Under the pieces are notes generated by a model. The model was not told where the DNA came from. It saw only the letters and a list, made by a program, of their open reading frames with translations, and did not search any database. Shown one piece after another: positions 11,666 to 23,535 of a DNA stretch of 64,000 nt. Numbering within the stretch: the stretch's first letter is position 1; every line of letters starts with the position of its first letter. The position numbers were made by a program, and so were the translations under genes. Origin of the DNA: Casuarina equisetifolia (taxonomy: Eukaryota > Streptophyta > Magnoliopsida > Fagales > Casuarinaceae); assembly GCA_028551475.1 (NCBI GenBank), contig CM052362.1:12860316-12924315 (forward strand). Direction: 5' to 3'.

Positions 11666-12298
11666 TTTAAGGGTTAGGATTATACCAAAATGAATGGTTT
11701 TTTTAAAAAAAAAAATCAAAAGGCATTGCAGTAGACATTTGGTGAGTAGATATGGAGATTAGCATGAAATTACCATTGAGGCTATTATTTGTCAACTTTG
11801 GGAGGCCACTATAAACAGGATTTAATCTATAGTTTAAGATGCAACATATCCTTTGGTACTTGTAAGGAAAAAGAATGGGAGCAAAAATACAAGTTCTGAT
11901 AGTATTTATTGTCGTAATGAGCTTTGCTTCAATTTCATATGCCACCCAAGGGACTGCCACCTTTTACAAACCTCCATGAATGATTTAAGAGTTAGGATTA
12001 TACCAAAATGAATGGTTTTAAAAAAATAAATAAAATCAAAAGGCATTGCATTAGACATTTGGTGAGTAGATATGGAGATTAGCATGAAATTACCATTGAG
12101 GCTATTATTTGTCAACTTTGGGAGGCCACTATAAAAAGGATTTAATCTACAGTTTAAGATGCAACATATCTCTTGGTACTTGTAAGGAAAAAGAATAGGA
12201 GCAAAAATACAAGTTTTGATCATATTTATTGCCATAATGAGCTCTGCTTCAATTTCATATGCCACCCAAGGGACTACCACCTTTTACAAACCTCCATA
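11666..12298 (+). repeat. Tandem duplication (about 315 bp x 2) carrying an EG45-like first exon
   Basis: Unit 1 (11666-11983) and unit 2 (11984-12298) align throughout with few differences, period about 318 bp. Each holds upstream sequence plus the first exon of the EG45-like gene. Unit 1 keeps the ATG; unit 2 has ATA at that position but is the one joined to the downstream intron and exon 2. Confidence 0.92.
11875..11979 (+). pseudogene. Extra copy of EG45-like exon 1 (34 codons)
   Basis: The start ATG (11875-11877) opens a signal-peptide-like frame beginning MGAKIQVL and continuing IVFIVVMSFASISYA to the mature start TQGTATFYKPP. A TGA follows where the intact gene would continue towards its splice donor. 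A hydrophobic core and small-residue cleavage site suggest secretion. Cut off from exon 2 by the second repeat unit, it can encode only a 34-aa peptide if expressed. Confidence 0.65.
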
Positions 12299-13981
12299 CG
12301 TCTGTAAGTATATATATGCTTTTAACCTATGAATCATTTGATTTGTGATAAATTAAATTATATTCCTTTTGCATTATAACGAACAAGAAGTAATATCAAG
12401 ATAAGTTAAACTTGTAGATAAATTGATCATAACTATTATATTATTTAAAAGATAGAGTATAAAGTTACTATCATATCATTCTTGCTTATGCTAATGGAAA
12501 TTGAGTTAGAAGTTCAAGTATTCTTGTCAATTTTAATGTAAAATACTAACACAATCTTAGTCTCTTACTAATGTAAAAGAATTTAAATATAATTAACCAA
12601 AAGTTGGCCTAGCATTTTATCATATTTTTTGTCATGATCCATAAAATCCTTTTTTTTTTGGTTTAAAACAACAACTTTTCTTAATGATTACTTTACATGA
12701 AGAGAAAAATGGTTAGTGAAACAAACTAGAAAAGGGAAGTTTAAGCATCAAAGGGTGGGTGTCATCCTTCATACCTTTGTTGGATTTTATTTATAGGCAT
12801 TAACTCTAGTTTAGATATGTTTTAAGCTTAAAATGTGTTTTAGCTATCAAATTTGACTTTTGATGAAAAACTTAACCCTTTAATATTAATTTTCAACATC
12901 TTTGCACTAGCCTCTACATGCTATAGATATGAAGATCATGGTCATTTTGTTACTGGAGCAAGTGATGGTATAGGGGAAAATGGAGTAGCATGTGGGAAAT
13001 TCTATGCTATAGAATGTTTTCGTGACACAAATTTGGCTCCAAATCCTTGTAAAAATACTACCATTTTGGTTTAAATTACTAATTATTGCCCAGCTGGATG
13101 CCATGGAACCATTAATCTTTTTTAAGATGCTTTTGCTAAAATTCCTAATCCCAATGTTGGAAGAATCAAGATTGAGTACTGATGCGAATCTTATGGTGGG
13201 CTTAAGCAAGCTCGGATTAAGAAGATATATAAAAATCATTTTTTTGGTGTTTTTGGGTTTTTTATAGGGAAAGTGAGTGTTTGGTAGGGAGGAAGGGAGG
13301 AAGGGGGGAAAATGAAAATAGTAATAATAAAAATAAAAGATAGACGCCAACAAGCTCCAAGACGAAAAGGCAACACCACCAATCAAGGAGGTGCTCCACC
13401 ACCAATCCCTGGCAAGAATTAGATAAAGGATGCAAAAGTTGATCACACAACTTAAGGGTTTCTATTCTCTAGAAAAACAAGTCTATTTATAACTGAAACA
13501 ATGCTCCCTTTAAATAGGCGGCTAAACCTAATTCTAAAAAGATCCTGGTAAATCAAGAATCCTTAAAACCTAATTCTAGAAGGATCCTGATAAATCAAGA
13601 ATCCCTATAATTAAGGAAGTCTTAACAAATCTAGATTTTGACAAATAAGGAATCCTAAACAAATTAGAAATCTGACAAGTATGGAAACTCAAATAAATCA
13701 AAAACTTAGACAATTATGGAAAACCAAACAAAAGGAAATTTTCTCAAACAATAAAGTAAACCTAAGAAATTAAGGACTCAACAACTACTTAGGAAACCCC
13801 CCATATTAAAGCATGTAGAGATAGTATGGAATATTCTTGGGTTGCTTCTTCAACCTTGGCCTTCTTGGACCCATTGGATTATGTTGTGACCCAAACAAGT
13901 ATGAATTGACAAACTTAACATATGGGCTGGGCTAAGAGCTTGGGCTGACATAGTTGCTCCCACATCAAGTACTCACAATAA
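12195..13981 (+). pseudogene. EG45-like / plant natriuretic peptide-like pseudogene, split by a solo LTR
   Basis: Exon 1 is 12195-12303, with donor GTAAGT in phase 1; exon 2 begins at 12911 after CACTAG. The translation follows small expansin-like double-psi beta-barrel secreted proteins: YATQGTTTFYKPPY, STCYRYEDHG, ASDGIGENGVACGKFY, NYCPAGCHGTI and IPNPNVGRIKIEY. Conserved cysteines are in place. Defects: the start codon is ATA, there are stops in exon 2 after TTILV and in NLF-stop-DAF, and a solo LTR sits at 13180-13967 inside the last codons. Sequence beyond the LTR (TCA CAA TAA, 13973-13981) restores a normal short end. Related proteins act as extracellular signals in water and ion balance; this copy should be inactive. 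Confidence 0.75.
13180..13967 (-). repeat. Solo LTR (788 bp) with 5-bp target duplication AGTAC
   Basis: Begins TGATGCGAATC and ends CCACATCA, giving the inverted ends TGATG...CATCA. AGTAC occurs at 13175-13179 and again at 13968-13972. No internal coding sequence lies beside it, so it is a solo LTR left by recombination. Its sense is the minus strand, because the related copy at 20272 has its primer-binding site on that side. Sister copies lie at 19603, 20272, 21040 and 34824. Confidence 0.92.
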
Positions 13982-14389
13982 ACTAAGCTTCAATGTTCAA
14001 ATTAAAACCTTGCTACTTAAGCTTAAAAAAAGATCTAGGTAACATTGTTATTGATTGGTTGATATTTGTGTATGTGATAGAAGGGTGTCCTTAAGAAGCT
14101 CTACTAAAGAAGGCTCTTGATGATATAACAATCATCAATGGATTTGAAGAAACTTTTTGGACTACTAAATAATTTCGAGTAGATAAAAGAATATCATTTT
14201 CCATGATGATGAAGAGAACAAAGATGCCTATATTTTTTCATTTTCTATATTAAGGTAACAAAAATGGAAGGGATCCTTTTTTCTTTATTGTTATTTATAA
14301 TGTGGGAACTTAAATTCTACATTAGACAAAGTACTTATATATCATAAAGGATTTGTTTGTAGAACCTAAATTTCAACTAATGTGAATCA
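13982..14389. other. Non-coding stretch
   Basis: No gene or clear repeat recognised. It lies between the end of the EG45-like pseudogene and a truncated copia copy. Parts may be the pseudogene's old 3' flank. Confidence 0.4.
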
Positions 14390-15258
14390 AGTAGCCAACC
14401 ACGAAAAAAAGGCCAAAACAAAATATGTTGAAATTGATTTTCATTTTATTAATGAGAGAATCAAAATAAAGAAACTTTTGGTGCATTTAATTCTTATTAT
14501 TGATCAAATAGCTGACATATTTACAAAAGATCTATCTTCCACTTGATTTCAACTACTTCAAAACAAGCTTACAGTGCAAAATGACATGTCAACTTGCAGG
14601 GGGATGTTAAAATCTAAAACAATGGGATTTCCATTAGCCACATCTAAAGCTAAAATAACAGTTTCTCAAGTTATGATAGGAATCAAACAAAAATAGCTAA
14701 CCACATTGGTCACATTTGAAGTAAAAGATAAGAAAAAAATACAATTTCTCATGTTAAAGTAGATGCGTTTAACACATATGCCATTCTACCAAGGCATCCC
14801 ACAGATAACACTAAGAAGTGCATGTCCATCTTATGTGTGTCATCTTCTTCCTTGTGCTCGTGCAAGAACAATTCTTCCTCTCCCTTTTTTAACAATTATA
14901 CAATACAAATGAAGGTGAAATTAGGGGCATTTAAATTAGAGGAAAATGAGCTTTTTATTACAATGAAAAAGAGAAAGAATCATAAACACAATTGATGAAA
15001 TTTTTTTATCAAAATTTGAAAAGTTTTTAAGGTTCTTCATAGCTATGGTTTCATAATTAATTTGGTATTGATTCATCATCATTGAGATAATTGTATTCCA
15101 ACCACTATAAAAAGATAGTCAAAGTGAACTCATAATTCATCAAGAAATTCAAATTTCTTCTTTCTTTGCTCTTCTTATTGTTCTTAATATTTGCTTTAGT
15201 TTTGTTGTAATTTTTATACGAATTTCTACAATATTTTGTAGAAATTCTGGCTTTAACT
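14390..15258 (+). mobile_element. 5'-truncated copia copy: RNase H end plus 3' LTR
   Basis: 14405-14604 matches the end of RNase H in the full element at 31775-31969: HVEVDF-like coding, IHERIKIKK-like coding, IFTKGLSS-like coding, then a GGGGGA purine tract. It runs directly into an LTR at 14605-15258 that starts TGTTAAAATC and ends GGCTTTAACT. That LTR matches 27249-27909 and 31970-32614. Everything upstream of RNase H is missing. Confidence 0.8.
14605..15258 (+). repeat. Copia LTR, same family as 27249-32614
   Basis: About 654 bp, aligned with both LTRs of the full element. It keeps the inverted TTTCTACAATATTTTGTAGAAA motif near its end. It is more diverged from those two LTRs than they are from each other. 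Confidence 0.8.
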
Positions 15259-16538
15259 ATCCTAAGAAGTGAACAATTTTTAACACAATCATTGAAAACA
15301 AAATCTATGATAATTTCTGTTAATTCAAAAGTAGATTAAAAATTGATTATTTTGCACATTGCAAAATCCTTATTTTTTTTACTTCAAATTGATGAACCAT
15401 TTTTTACATGAACAACAACACATTTTTTTTTATTTCACTTCTAACATAAGTCTCACATGTTTTTCATTAATAACTTAAGAGTATTCAAGATAACCAAAGA
15501 CAATGGTTGCTCCACACTACCCAAATTAAGATTTTTAGAGTTGATTACCTACAAGATCATTTTTTGTTTATTTCTTTCTCTTTATTACTTAAGAATATAA
15601 AAAATGGATTGAACTTTTTCTCAATATACATGATGAATAAATTCAAGGTTCTTCATCTTTATATATATATAAGTAAATTGATTTATTTATTTAATAGGTA
15701 GCTATACATGTCAAGACTAGGAACATGGATAGGTTAAGACCATATAAAATATAAAATCAAATAAACGACATCATCTAACCTTTAAGCATGTTGGATATGC
15801 AAAGTTTCAATTGTCTTAGGTGTTTTTCTTACATTAATAAATCTATTTCTAATAAGCCTCCTAATAGCTTTAAGAGAATTTTTTAAACTAGAAATGTATC
15901 TAAAAATTTTATTCCTTTCCTTCTAGATAGCACAAACAAATGAAGCAAATTCAAATTAACATTATGATGTTAAATATAAATGAAGATCTTGACATGATAT
16001 AAAGGAGACCCTTATATTTATTGGCTAGAATCAAGAAAATAATATGTGGAAGAGCATCTCTATTTAGGGATATTAAACCTTCTTAAGTGAATGTTTTGTT
16101 ATATTATAGCTTGAGGATTCCAAACTAGATTTTCTCTTAGATAAATTTTTATGCTAGGGTATGTCCCTAAAATTTTGTATTTTCTTATTCTTTGATGAAT
16201 AAATTCACATATTTATTATTAAAAAAAAGGAGCTTATTTTTGGTATTAACTAAGAAGACCTTTGTCTTAACTTGTACTATTTGTTTCATTTCATGTGTTG
16301 TTATGCTTAGTTATCTTTATTTAAAATCTTTGCCAATTGCCTCCACCTCCTAATTAATGCTTGGGTTGCACTTATTTTTCATTTTTGTACTAGTCTTTTC
16401 ATTATAACAATTGAGAATTACATTGTATTAAAGTGAACATATTTTCAAGAATTTGTTAATGTTCACTTCACTTATTTGTACCTTAAAAAGGAGGAAGTGG
16501 GATTCCTTTAAAAGAAGCCTTTCTTAGGCAATGATCTT
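15259..16538. other. AT-rich stretch with no supported gene
   Basis: No frame carries recognisable motifs. Short TA runs are present, for example 15660-15672. It may be old transposon remains, but I cannot assign it. Confidence 0.4.
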
Positions 16539-19450
16539 TGTTAGGGATACATCATACTTATAGGTATTGAGTAATTATTTTCCTTCCAATTATTTACTAT
16601 TTATACAAAGAATCTTTCTCATACAATGTTGTCATTAATTAATGTAGCCTAGTTATTTTAGGAATTAAAAGATTGTACAAACCTAAGAAAAGTTATTGTA
16701 TAATACATAGGACTTTACATACTAAGTCCTGAGAATAGTGCAATAAAAGAAATAGTTCCTAAGTTCTTATTCTCCTTTTTGATCCACTTTACTTCTTGAC
16801 ATGATATCAAGGCTTATTTTTTCTTTTTTAGTCTACCTTATCCAAACCTCTCTTTGATTGTCTCATCATTGTTTTTTCTCTTTTAGCCTTGTTGTTGTAG
16901 AATTACTTTGACATGCAAAACAAGGTCATCCTCTAGTGTGGAAATTAGTGTTGCTTCTAAAAAAAAAAAACCACAAATGGAAATTTTTTCTTACCTTTTC
17001 TCACTCCTAAACTAGGTCAAAAAAGTCTTAAAGTTTGGCAAAAACCAAGATCCAAACACCTCTACCATTTAAGAAGAACTTGACTTACCCTTTAAGTATA
17101 GTTATGGAGAAACTTGAACCAATTCATCCAACAATTATTTAGTCCTCATTGGCTTCAACTAACCAGAGGCTACCTTACTAGACCTAGATCAACTAGGGGC
17201 AATCTAGTCCCATTCGTCCCACTCAGTGGATTGCCATAAGTCCTAGCCCATTTAGTGTAGCCTAACTAGGCCTAGCTTAACTAATGTGGGCTAGCCAAGG
17301 ACTATATTATTTAGGCCTAACCTCCCAGGCCTAAATTCCTATAGGCTTAAAGGCCATAGCCCATACCAAGCCTATCCATCCATAAGTAGGATTTTTCACT
17401 TCTTTTGGGCTATAGTTGAGCTTTAACCTAAGTTGATTTCTTCTAAGCTTTCCACTTGTACTAGACTTATTAGGTGAGGGACCAAATCCTTGCCTAACAT
17501 TTGGCATAACTTTCTTCCTTTACTTATCTATTAGTAGTTTCCATAAGGAAAACAATTTGTTATGCATATCAATTTTTGATTAACTAAAGTTGCATCTCAT
17601 CATGTAACCCCTTTCCAAACCAAAGGACAACATAGTGTGGCCGAATGACTTCCAATGTGCCCATCTCATGAAGGATAAAAAATGGGTTCCTTGAGGGAAC
17701 CATCCCTATCCCATTTGACAAACGACTCACTTGACACTAATGGAAGTGTAATCGGCTCATTCAAATGTGGATTGAAAACTACTATTCTAAAAAAGTTTTG
17801 CTAGCCTTCCTCTAATAGAAAATGCTTGAGATGGCTAAAGAAAAATTAGAGAGGCTTAAATCTATCTTGTAGTAGTATTGGGCAATAAAGGAACATGAGA
17901 AAGTCACTTGGGTCTTGCTAATCTTAAGCAAGAGCTTTTTACCATTCAAGTTACAAATCCTCACCATGGAACTAACTCTATCACTTGGTTTAATTACCAA
18001 CTTGTCATCTTGGAAGAGAACCAAGGACCTTCCTTGTCAAAGTACATTTGAGTTGTCAACATTATGCTCTTCACCATACATGCAACTTTTACTCAAAAAG
18101 CCTATGTAGCTACAACAAAGGCAAGTGACACATAACCGAGTGGCATAAACTTTATTCTAGTTTTTCTAATTCTAATGAATGAAACCTTTTTATATCGAGC
18201 ATGGATGGCTTAGATCATAAACTTAGATTTAGTGGTATAATTTTCTTTTACTCCATGTTAGTGCTCATTTTAAACCTGTGAATGGCTCATAGATTGCCAC
18301 ATTAGCTAGTTGAAAAATTGGGCAAAGTAATTCAAAATGCAATTCTAGGGTTTGGAAATATTGCAAATATACAAGCATCCTTATTAGAAATTGTGTGGCA
18401 TATTGGTAGATAATGGGAAAGAGGAAAAAAAATTTTGCTCAAATAGTGACGACCCTAACTAAAACCATCGAGGAGCCCATTAGTAAGGATTAATTTTAGT
18501 GAATCATGAAATCCTTAAGTCAAGCTAAGGTACTTGACAAATTTGTTAGTTTTGCAAGTAACTCTTTATGCTTAAATGTTATTTTCACTAACACATGGAT
18601 ATTGATTCAAGGGCCAATAACCATATAATATGTGATGAATGATTTTTTCTTCTTCTACTAATAACTCAAACCTCCCATCCATAGTAATCCATCTTCCAAG
18701 TTGGGATGTCACTATTATTTAAAAAATAACACACTTAGTTCCCCCATCACTTAGAATAGTGTCATTTTTGGCCTAGTTTTCTAATTTAATCTTATCTCTG
18801 CTTTTAAAGTTTGTGATGATAATAATTGTTGGATCATTTTCAATTTTGATTTCTACTTCTTTTAGGCCTTTTTAATTGGCAAACTAATAGGCTTGGATAA
18901 CATTCATTCAATACCTTATTTTTAGGCTTCTTTTTCTAAATTTTTAATTTTGTATCTTTTAACCCTTGCAATGAAAGTACTATTTGTGATGCAAAGAGTA
19001 ATAGTTATATTTATTTCTAATCAACAATTGGTCATAATACTTCCTTTCCTTATCCAAAATATTTTATATGTCCTCTAGCCAAACAATCATGTGCTCCCTT
19101 ATCTCCTTGTTAATACCATGCCATATTATCTTTTCACTCATGCACATTAATGTCTATAATCCCTATCACATGCTACATTGTACTGGGTCCTGCCTTTTCC
19201 TCACTATTGTCCATGATTTGTTTTTTATGGTACTTAAGTTTTTCATATGCAATAGAGAACCCAAATCTTATCCAACCTTACAAAATTTTACCAAGTGGCT
19301 TATATGGAGTTTAAAACTATAAGCTTGCATGTTTAGACAAACAATGCTTGTGATTTCTTTAATCACAAATATTCATCATATCTCTCCCTTCATGAAACAC
19401 TTCATGAAAGCTTCCACACTTACAACTCACAATAAAACAAGGTTGTTAAG
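16539..19450 (+). mobile_element. Degenerate copia element (5' LTR, gag region, protease, integrase)
   Basis: A possible short 5' LTR runs from 16539 (TGTTAGGGAT) to 16801 (CTTCTTGACA). It is followed at once by TGATATCAAGG, a degraded initiator-Met tRNA binding site. Near 18592-18640 the translation has the remains of the protease motif (TGG ATA TTG ATT CAA GGG, from a WIIDSGA-type sequence with indels). The zinc-knuckle and gag parts are not clear. An integrase core lies in the open frame 19068-19322, with NPYHMLHCTGSCLFLTIVHD, the copia pattern GPY...GCRYFLTIVDD. No reverse transcriptase or 3' LTR was found before the next LTR cluster. Confidence 0.6.
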
Positions 19451-19602
19451 AGTAAATGTAGACATCTTTTAGAGGTTGTCCTAGTTGGCAAGACCCCTTT
19501 TTTTTAGCTACTTTTTGGGAAGAGCCCAAATATTCACCACCTTTGTGTCTTTGGATACCTATGCTACATATCATTATAAGCCTTTAGGATAAATTAGGTC
19601 CC

Positions 19603-20155
19603 AAATGTGGATGCACTCAAGGCCTAATATTACAAGTTTCCTTATCAAGCCAATAGTCTAAGAAGCCCAAGCTTGAAAGGCATCCTAGAAATTCTCTAGG
19701 AATTTTGATTTGTTTAGGATTTCTTTTATTATTTTTTAGGCTTTTCTTTAAATTAATAGTCTTTAATTTTCTAGGGTTTCTTTATTGTTTGGGATTATTT
19801 TCTTTTATTTAGTTTTCCTTAATTGTTTAGATCCCTAATTTATCTAGGATTTTCATAATTGTCATATTCCTAATTTGTTTGAGATTTCCTTAATCTTTAA
19901 AAATTCTAATTTATTGGGGTCATTAGGGTTAAGTTTAGTTCCCTATTTAAATGGAGCATTATTTCAGTTGTAAGAGACTAGTTTTTCAACAAAGAATAGA
20001 GAACCCTAAGTTGTTTTCAATGTTTGCTTCCTTTATTTGATTTTAGCCCAAAATTGGTGGTGGAGCACCTCCTTGACTGGAGGTGCTGCCTTTACATCTC
20101 GAAGTTTATCTTGACAATATTTTATTTTCATCATTTTCTTTCTTCCTACTCAAAC
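19603..20155 (+). repeat. Truncated LTR of the 13180 family, plus orientation
   Basis: Begins AAATGTGGATGCACTCAAGGCC and runs in the same direction as the solo LTR at 34824. It shares GGTTTCTTTATTGT-type blocks, the AATGGAGCATTATTTCA-like promoter-side block, and the TTGGTGGTGGAGCACCTCC block. The 3' portion is lost after about 20155. Confidence 0.75.
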
Positions 20156-20257
20156 ACAAGGCATCCTACTTGCTACCTCACATGAAGAAAAACATGAAGA
20201 AGAATGTAAAGTGCATTCTTTATATTGAGACATAACTCATTCACCAACCTAGTCTAG

Positions 20258-20269
20258 TCTCTAATACCA
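20258..20269 (-). promoter_or_regulatory. Primer-binding site next to LTR 20272-21039
   Basis: The minus strand reads TGGTATTAGAGA two bases after the LTR end TCCGCATCA. It is complementary to the 3' end of initiator-Met tRNA with one or two mismatches. This fixes the sense of the whole LTR family. Confidence 0.7.
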
Positions 20270-20271
20270 CT

Positions 20272-21039
20272 TGATGCGGATACAGTTTCAAACTTAAACA
20301 AGCTCGAGTTAGGAAAGATATATAGAAATCTTTTTTTTTTTTTTGAAATTTTCTAGGTTTTTTGCAAGAAAATGTGTGTTTTAAGTAAGGGAAAAGGAGA
20401 AAAACGAAAATTGAAACTGAAATAGATGGATAATGAAAAAATAAAAACTAAAAGAATAGAAGCCAAGAATCAACTCAAGATGTAAAGGCTACACCACCAA
20501 TCAAGGAAGTGTTCCACCATTAATTTTGGGCAAAAATTGGATAAAGTATGCAAGTTGAACAAAACAACTTTGGGTTTTCTATTCTCTATAAAAAAACAAG
20601 TCTCCTTACAACTAAAATGATGTTCCCTTTTAAATAAGGAATTGAACCTAACCTTAATAATGATCCCAACAAATTAGAATTCCTGAAAATTAACAAAATC
20701 CTAAACAAATTAGGGATGTTGACAATTATAAGGAATCTCAAACAAACCAAGGATCTGATAATTATGAAAATCCCAAATAAATTAGTGATCCAAGAAGTTA
20801 AAGAAAACCAAATAAAATGAAATAATCTCATACAATAAAGAAACCTTAGAAAATTAAGGACTAAAAATTTAAAGAAAAGCCTAAAAAATAATAAAAGAAA
20901 TCCTAAACAAATTAGAATTCCAAAGAATCTTTAGGATGCCCTTCAAGCTTAGGCTTCTTGGATTATTGGCTTCTACTATGGAGTGTCAATTCCTTGATAA
21001 GGGAACTTGTAATATTGGGCCTTAAGTGCATCTATATCA
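20272..21039 (-). repeat. LTR of the 13180 family, minus orientation, with primer-binding site
   Basis: Begins TGATGCGGAT and ends CTATATCA. It aligns with 13180-13967 along its length and, in reverse, with 34824-35500. A primer-binding site and about 100 bp of interior lie to its left. The element interior is then cut by the inverted LTR copy at 19603-20155. Confidence 0.82.
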
Positions 21040-21645
21040 ATCATAGAAGGCTTCAACGAGCTCAGGTTAGGAATGATATGTGAATTTTTTTTTAAGTTAT
21101 CTAAGTCTTTTGAGAGAAAATGTGTGTTTAGGTAAGGGAAAAAAGAGAAAAATGAAAAATGAAAATGAAATAGATGGATAATGGAAAAAAATAAAAACTA
21201 AAAGGATAAAAGCCAAGAATCAACTCTAAGCCATAAAGGTTATGCCACCAATTAAGAAAATTCTCCACCACCAATCTTTGGTGAAAATTAGATAAAGGAA
21301 GTAAAAGCTAAAAATAATTTAGGGTTTTTTATTTTCTAAAAAAAAAACAAGTCTCCTTACAATTGAAATTTTGCTTTCTTTAAAGAGGGAACTAAACTTA
21401 ACCTTAACAATCCCAACAAATCAAAATTCTTGAAAATTAAGGAAATTCTAAACAAATCAAGGATCTTGACAATTTAGAGAATCTCAAACAATTAGGGACT
21501 TGACAATTATGGAAATTGTAGATAAATTAAGGATCCAAACAGTTAAGGAAAACTAAACAAAAGGAAATAATCTTGGACAATAAAGAAACCTTAAAAAATT
21601 AAGGACTAACAATTAAAAAAAAAAGAAAGCTTAAAAAATAACCCA
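21040..21645 (-). repeat. Second tandem LTR of the same family, truncated
   Basis: Follows the previous LTR with no gap. It begins ATCATAGAAGGCTTCAACGAGCTC, matching the early part of 20272 and 13180. It aligns block by block (AAATAGATGGATAATG, CAATTGAAATTTTGC, AATTAAGGA) until it meets copia sequence at about 21646. The family terminus is lost. Confidence 0.75.
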
Positions 21646-22960
21646 CTAACATATTTCTGATTTGTCTCTTATCAATGGCTTTATCAAGACATCTACTCCA
21701 TTATCATTAGTTTGAATCTTCATAAGATCTAATTGCTTGGATTCTAATAATATCTACTCCAATCTAATATCAAATGTTTGAATGATATCTGACACCAATA
21801 AAAGTTTTATACTTTAAATGAGATGACAAATTCTTACTAGGGTAGATAAAACTTTTGTTGTCATTATAAAGAATAATAACCTTTTCTTGATTTATCCTAA
21901 GTTCTTGAAGAAACATCTTCATCCATAAAATTTCTTTACAACCCTTAGGAACATAATCTTGTAGCCTAAATTGCCATAAAATTGAGCAAGTACCCTATTG
22001 TAGACCTCCTTCTATCATGATTACTAGCCATCTCTACATATGTCTCTTCAACCAACATAGCATTATGATTACCAAAGCTTAAACAAAACTTAGGAGTTCC
22101 TTTAAGGTACTTGAGTATCCATTTCATAACTTTCCAATGTTCTTTGCTAGCATTTAAAAGAAAACAATTGACTATCTCAATTGCATAAGTAATATTTGGT
22201 CTAATGTTTTCTATAGCATACATCAAAATACCAATGGCAAATGAATAAGGTATTTTGTTCATGTGTTTAATCTTATTGTCATTTTTAAGATTTTTCTTTT
22301 TACTTAACTTGAAGTGACTTACAACCAGAGTTCTAATTAACTTTGCTTTATCCATATTAAATCTTTGAATCACCTTCTCTATGTACTTTTCTTGAGATAC
22401 CAATAGCTTTTTACACTTTTTATCACATGTAACTTCCATACCAAGAATTTGCTTCTTGCTTCTAAACTTACATCACAAAAGACTTGCTCATATCCTTCTT
22501 TAGCTTAACAATCTATTTAATGTCCTAACTAACAATCAACATATTATTTGTACATAAAAGTAGGATGACAAAATCACCTCTTATAATATAGATGACTAAA
22601 ACTTCTTGTACCATTACTGATGTGCTTGTTTTAAATCATGTTTTTTTTTTCAATCAACATACATGATTCTCCTTGCTTTTTTAGACAAAACCCTTAGGTT
22701 ACTTCATATAAATCTCTTCTTCCAAATCTCCATGAAAGAATACAATCTTCACATCAAAGTTGTTTTATCTCTAAGTTTGGTCTAGTAGCCAAACCAAAAA
22801 CAACTTTAATAAAAGACATATTCACCACATGTAAAATAATCTCATTAACTTGGTAGCTTTTCTAATCCTTCTCTTCCCTTTCTACTAGGGCCAAAAATTT
22901 TCATTAACTCAATTCTTAGTTTGAATATTCACCCATTCCCCCTCTTCCCCCCCTTCCCCC
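21646..22960 (-). mobile_element. Copia reverse transcriptase/RNase H remnant, minus strand
   Basis: Minus-strand translation includes the RT block FMEIWKKRFI (from HGDLEEEIYM), then LLLCTNNMLIVS where active elements have LLLYVDDMLI. An open frame at 22439-21966 follows with SQEKYIEKVIQRFNMDKAK, LMYAIENIRPNITYAIEIVN, WILKYLKGTPKFCLSFG and the RNase H start. Further RNase H coding (LQELRINQEKVI, YNDNKS) continues to about 21800. The two catalytic aspartates are replaced by asparagines and frames shift repeatedly, so it is dead. No LTR pair was identified around it. Confidence 0.78.
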
Positions 22961-22974
22961 CTTTCCCCCCTAAA
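22936..22974. repeat. C-rich polypyrimidine tract
   Basis: A run of CCCCCTCTTCCCCCCCTTCC type, unusually C-rich for this AT-rich neighbourhood. It lies at the upstream edge of the minus-strand copia remnant. Confidence 0.85.
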
Positions 22975-23039
22975 AAGAACCACAAAAGAAAAAAAATGAT
23001 AACATATCTAACATGTAATTACCAAGGTCTTGTATAGTG

Positions 23040-23535
23040 CCACAATAGATTCAAACTTGGTAAATGGCTTTTATTGTCACACTTTTTGTATACTGCCAGT
23101 GTAGGTTTTCTAATTACATATATATGTTCTTGATTTTATATGTAATTAGTTGCTTCCTATTATATCAAATACATATGGCCACATTTAAGCTTGTATATAT
23201 AGGTATGTTGTTTTTTTTAATTAAATCAAGACATTGCCCTTGTCATTTATATTGATAGCACAAGTTCACCTGAATGTCACACTATTAAAAGATACATATG
23301 ACAAGGAATATCATCTAACCCTTATAACATAAAGCAAACATGTGGGTGCAATACAACACATAAATAAAAACATAGGAGACTAGAACTAATACATTGTCTT
23401 TAATAGAAAATAAAAGCTTATGTAAAACGAAAATATTACTAATGGTTTATATTATTGCAAATTCAATATATTTAAATTCTTTCACTCATTGACATCTTCT
23501 CATTTTTTCCTTTTTCCCTTAGCACCCATATGGGC
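23040..23535 (+). repeat. Diverged LTR-like sequence related to 4402 and 26071
   Basis: Shares the blocks GTAATTAGTTGCTTCCTAT, AAGCTTGTATATATAGGTAT and ATTCAATATATTTAAATTCTTTCACTCATTGACATCTT with the LTRs after segment copies A and B. It contains extra sequence of about 190 bp. It could be the 5' LTR of the element whose 3' end is copy B. Boundaries are uncertain. Confidence 0.5.

Noticed and set aside
11703-12280. Two overlapping minus-strand open frames with similar sequence
   Set aside because: They are the antisense of the duplicated EG45-like first exon, which reads sensibly on the plus strand.
12907-13446. Minus-strand 179-codon open frame
   Set aside because: It spans the antisense of EG45-like exon 2 and part of the solo LTR; no protein family match.
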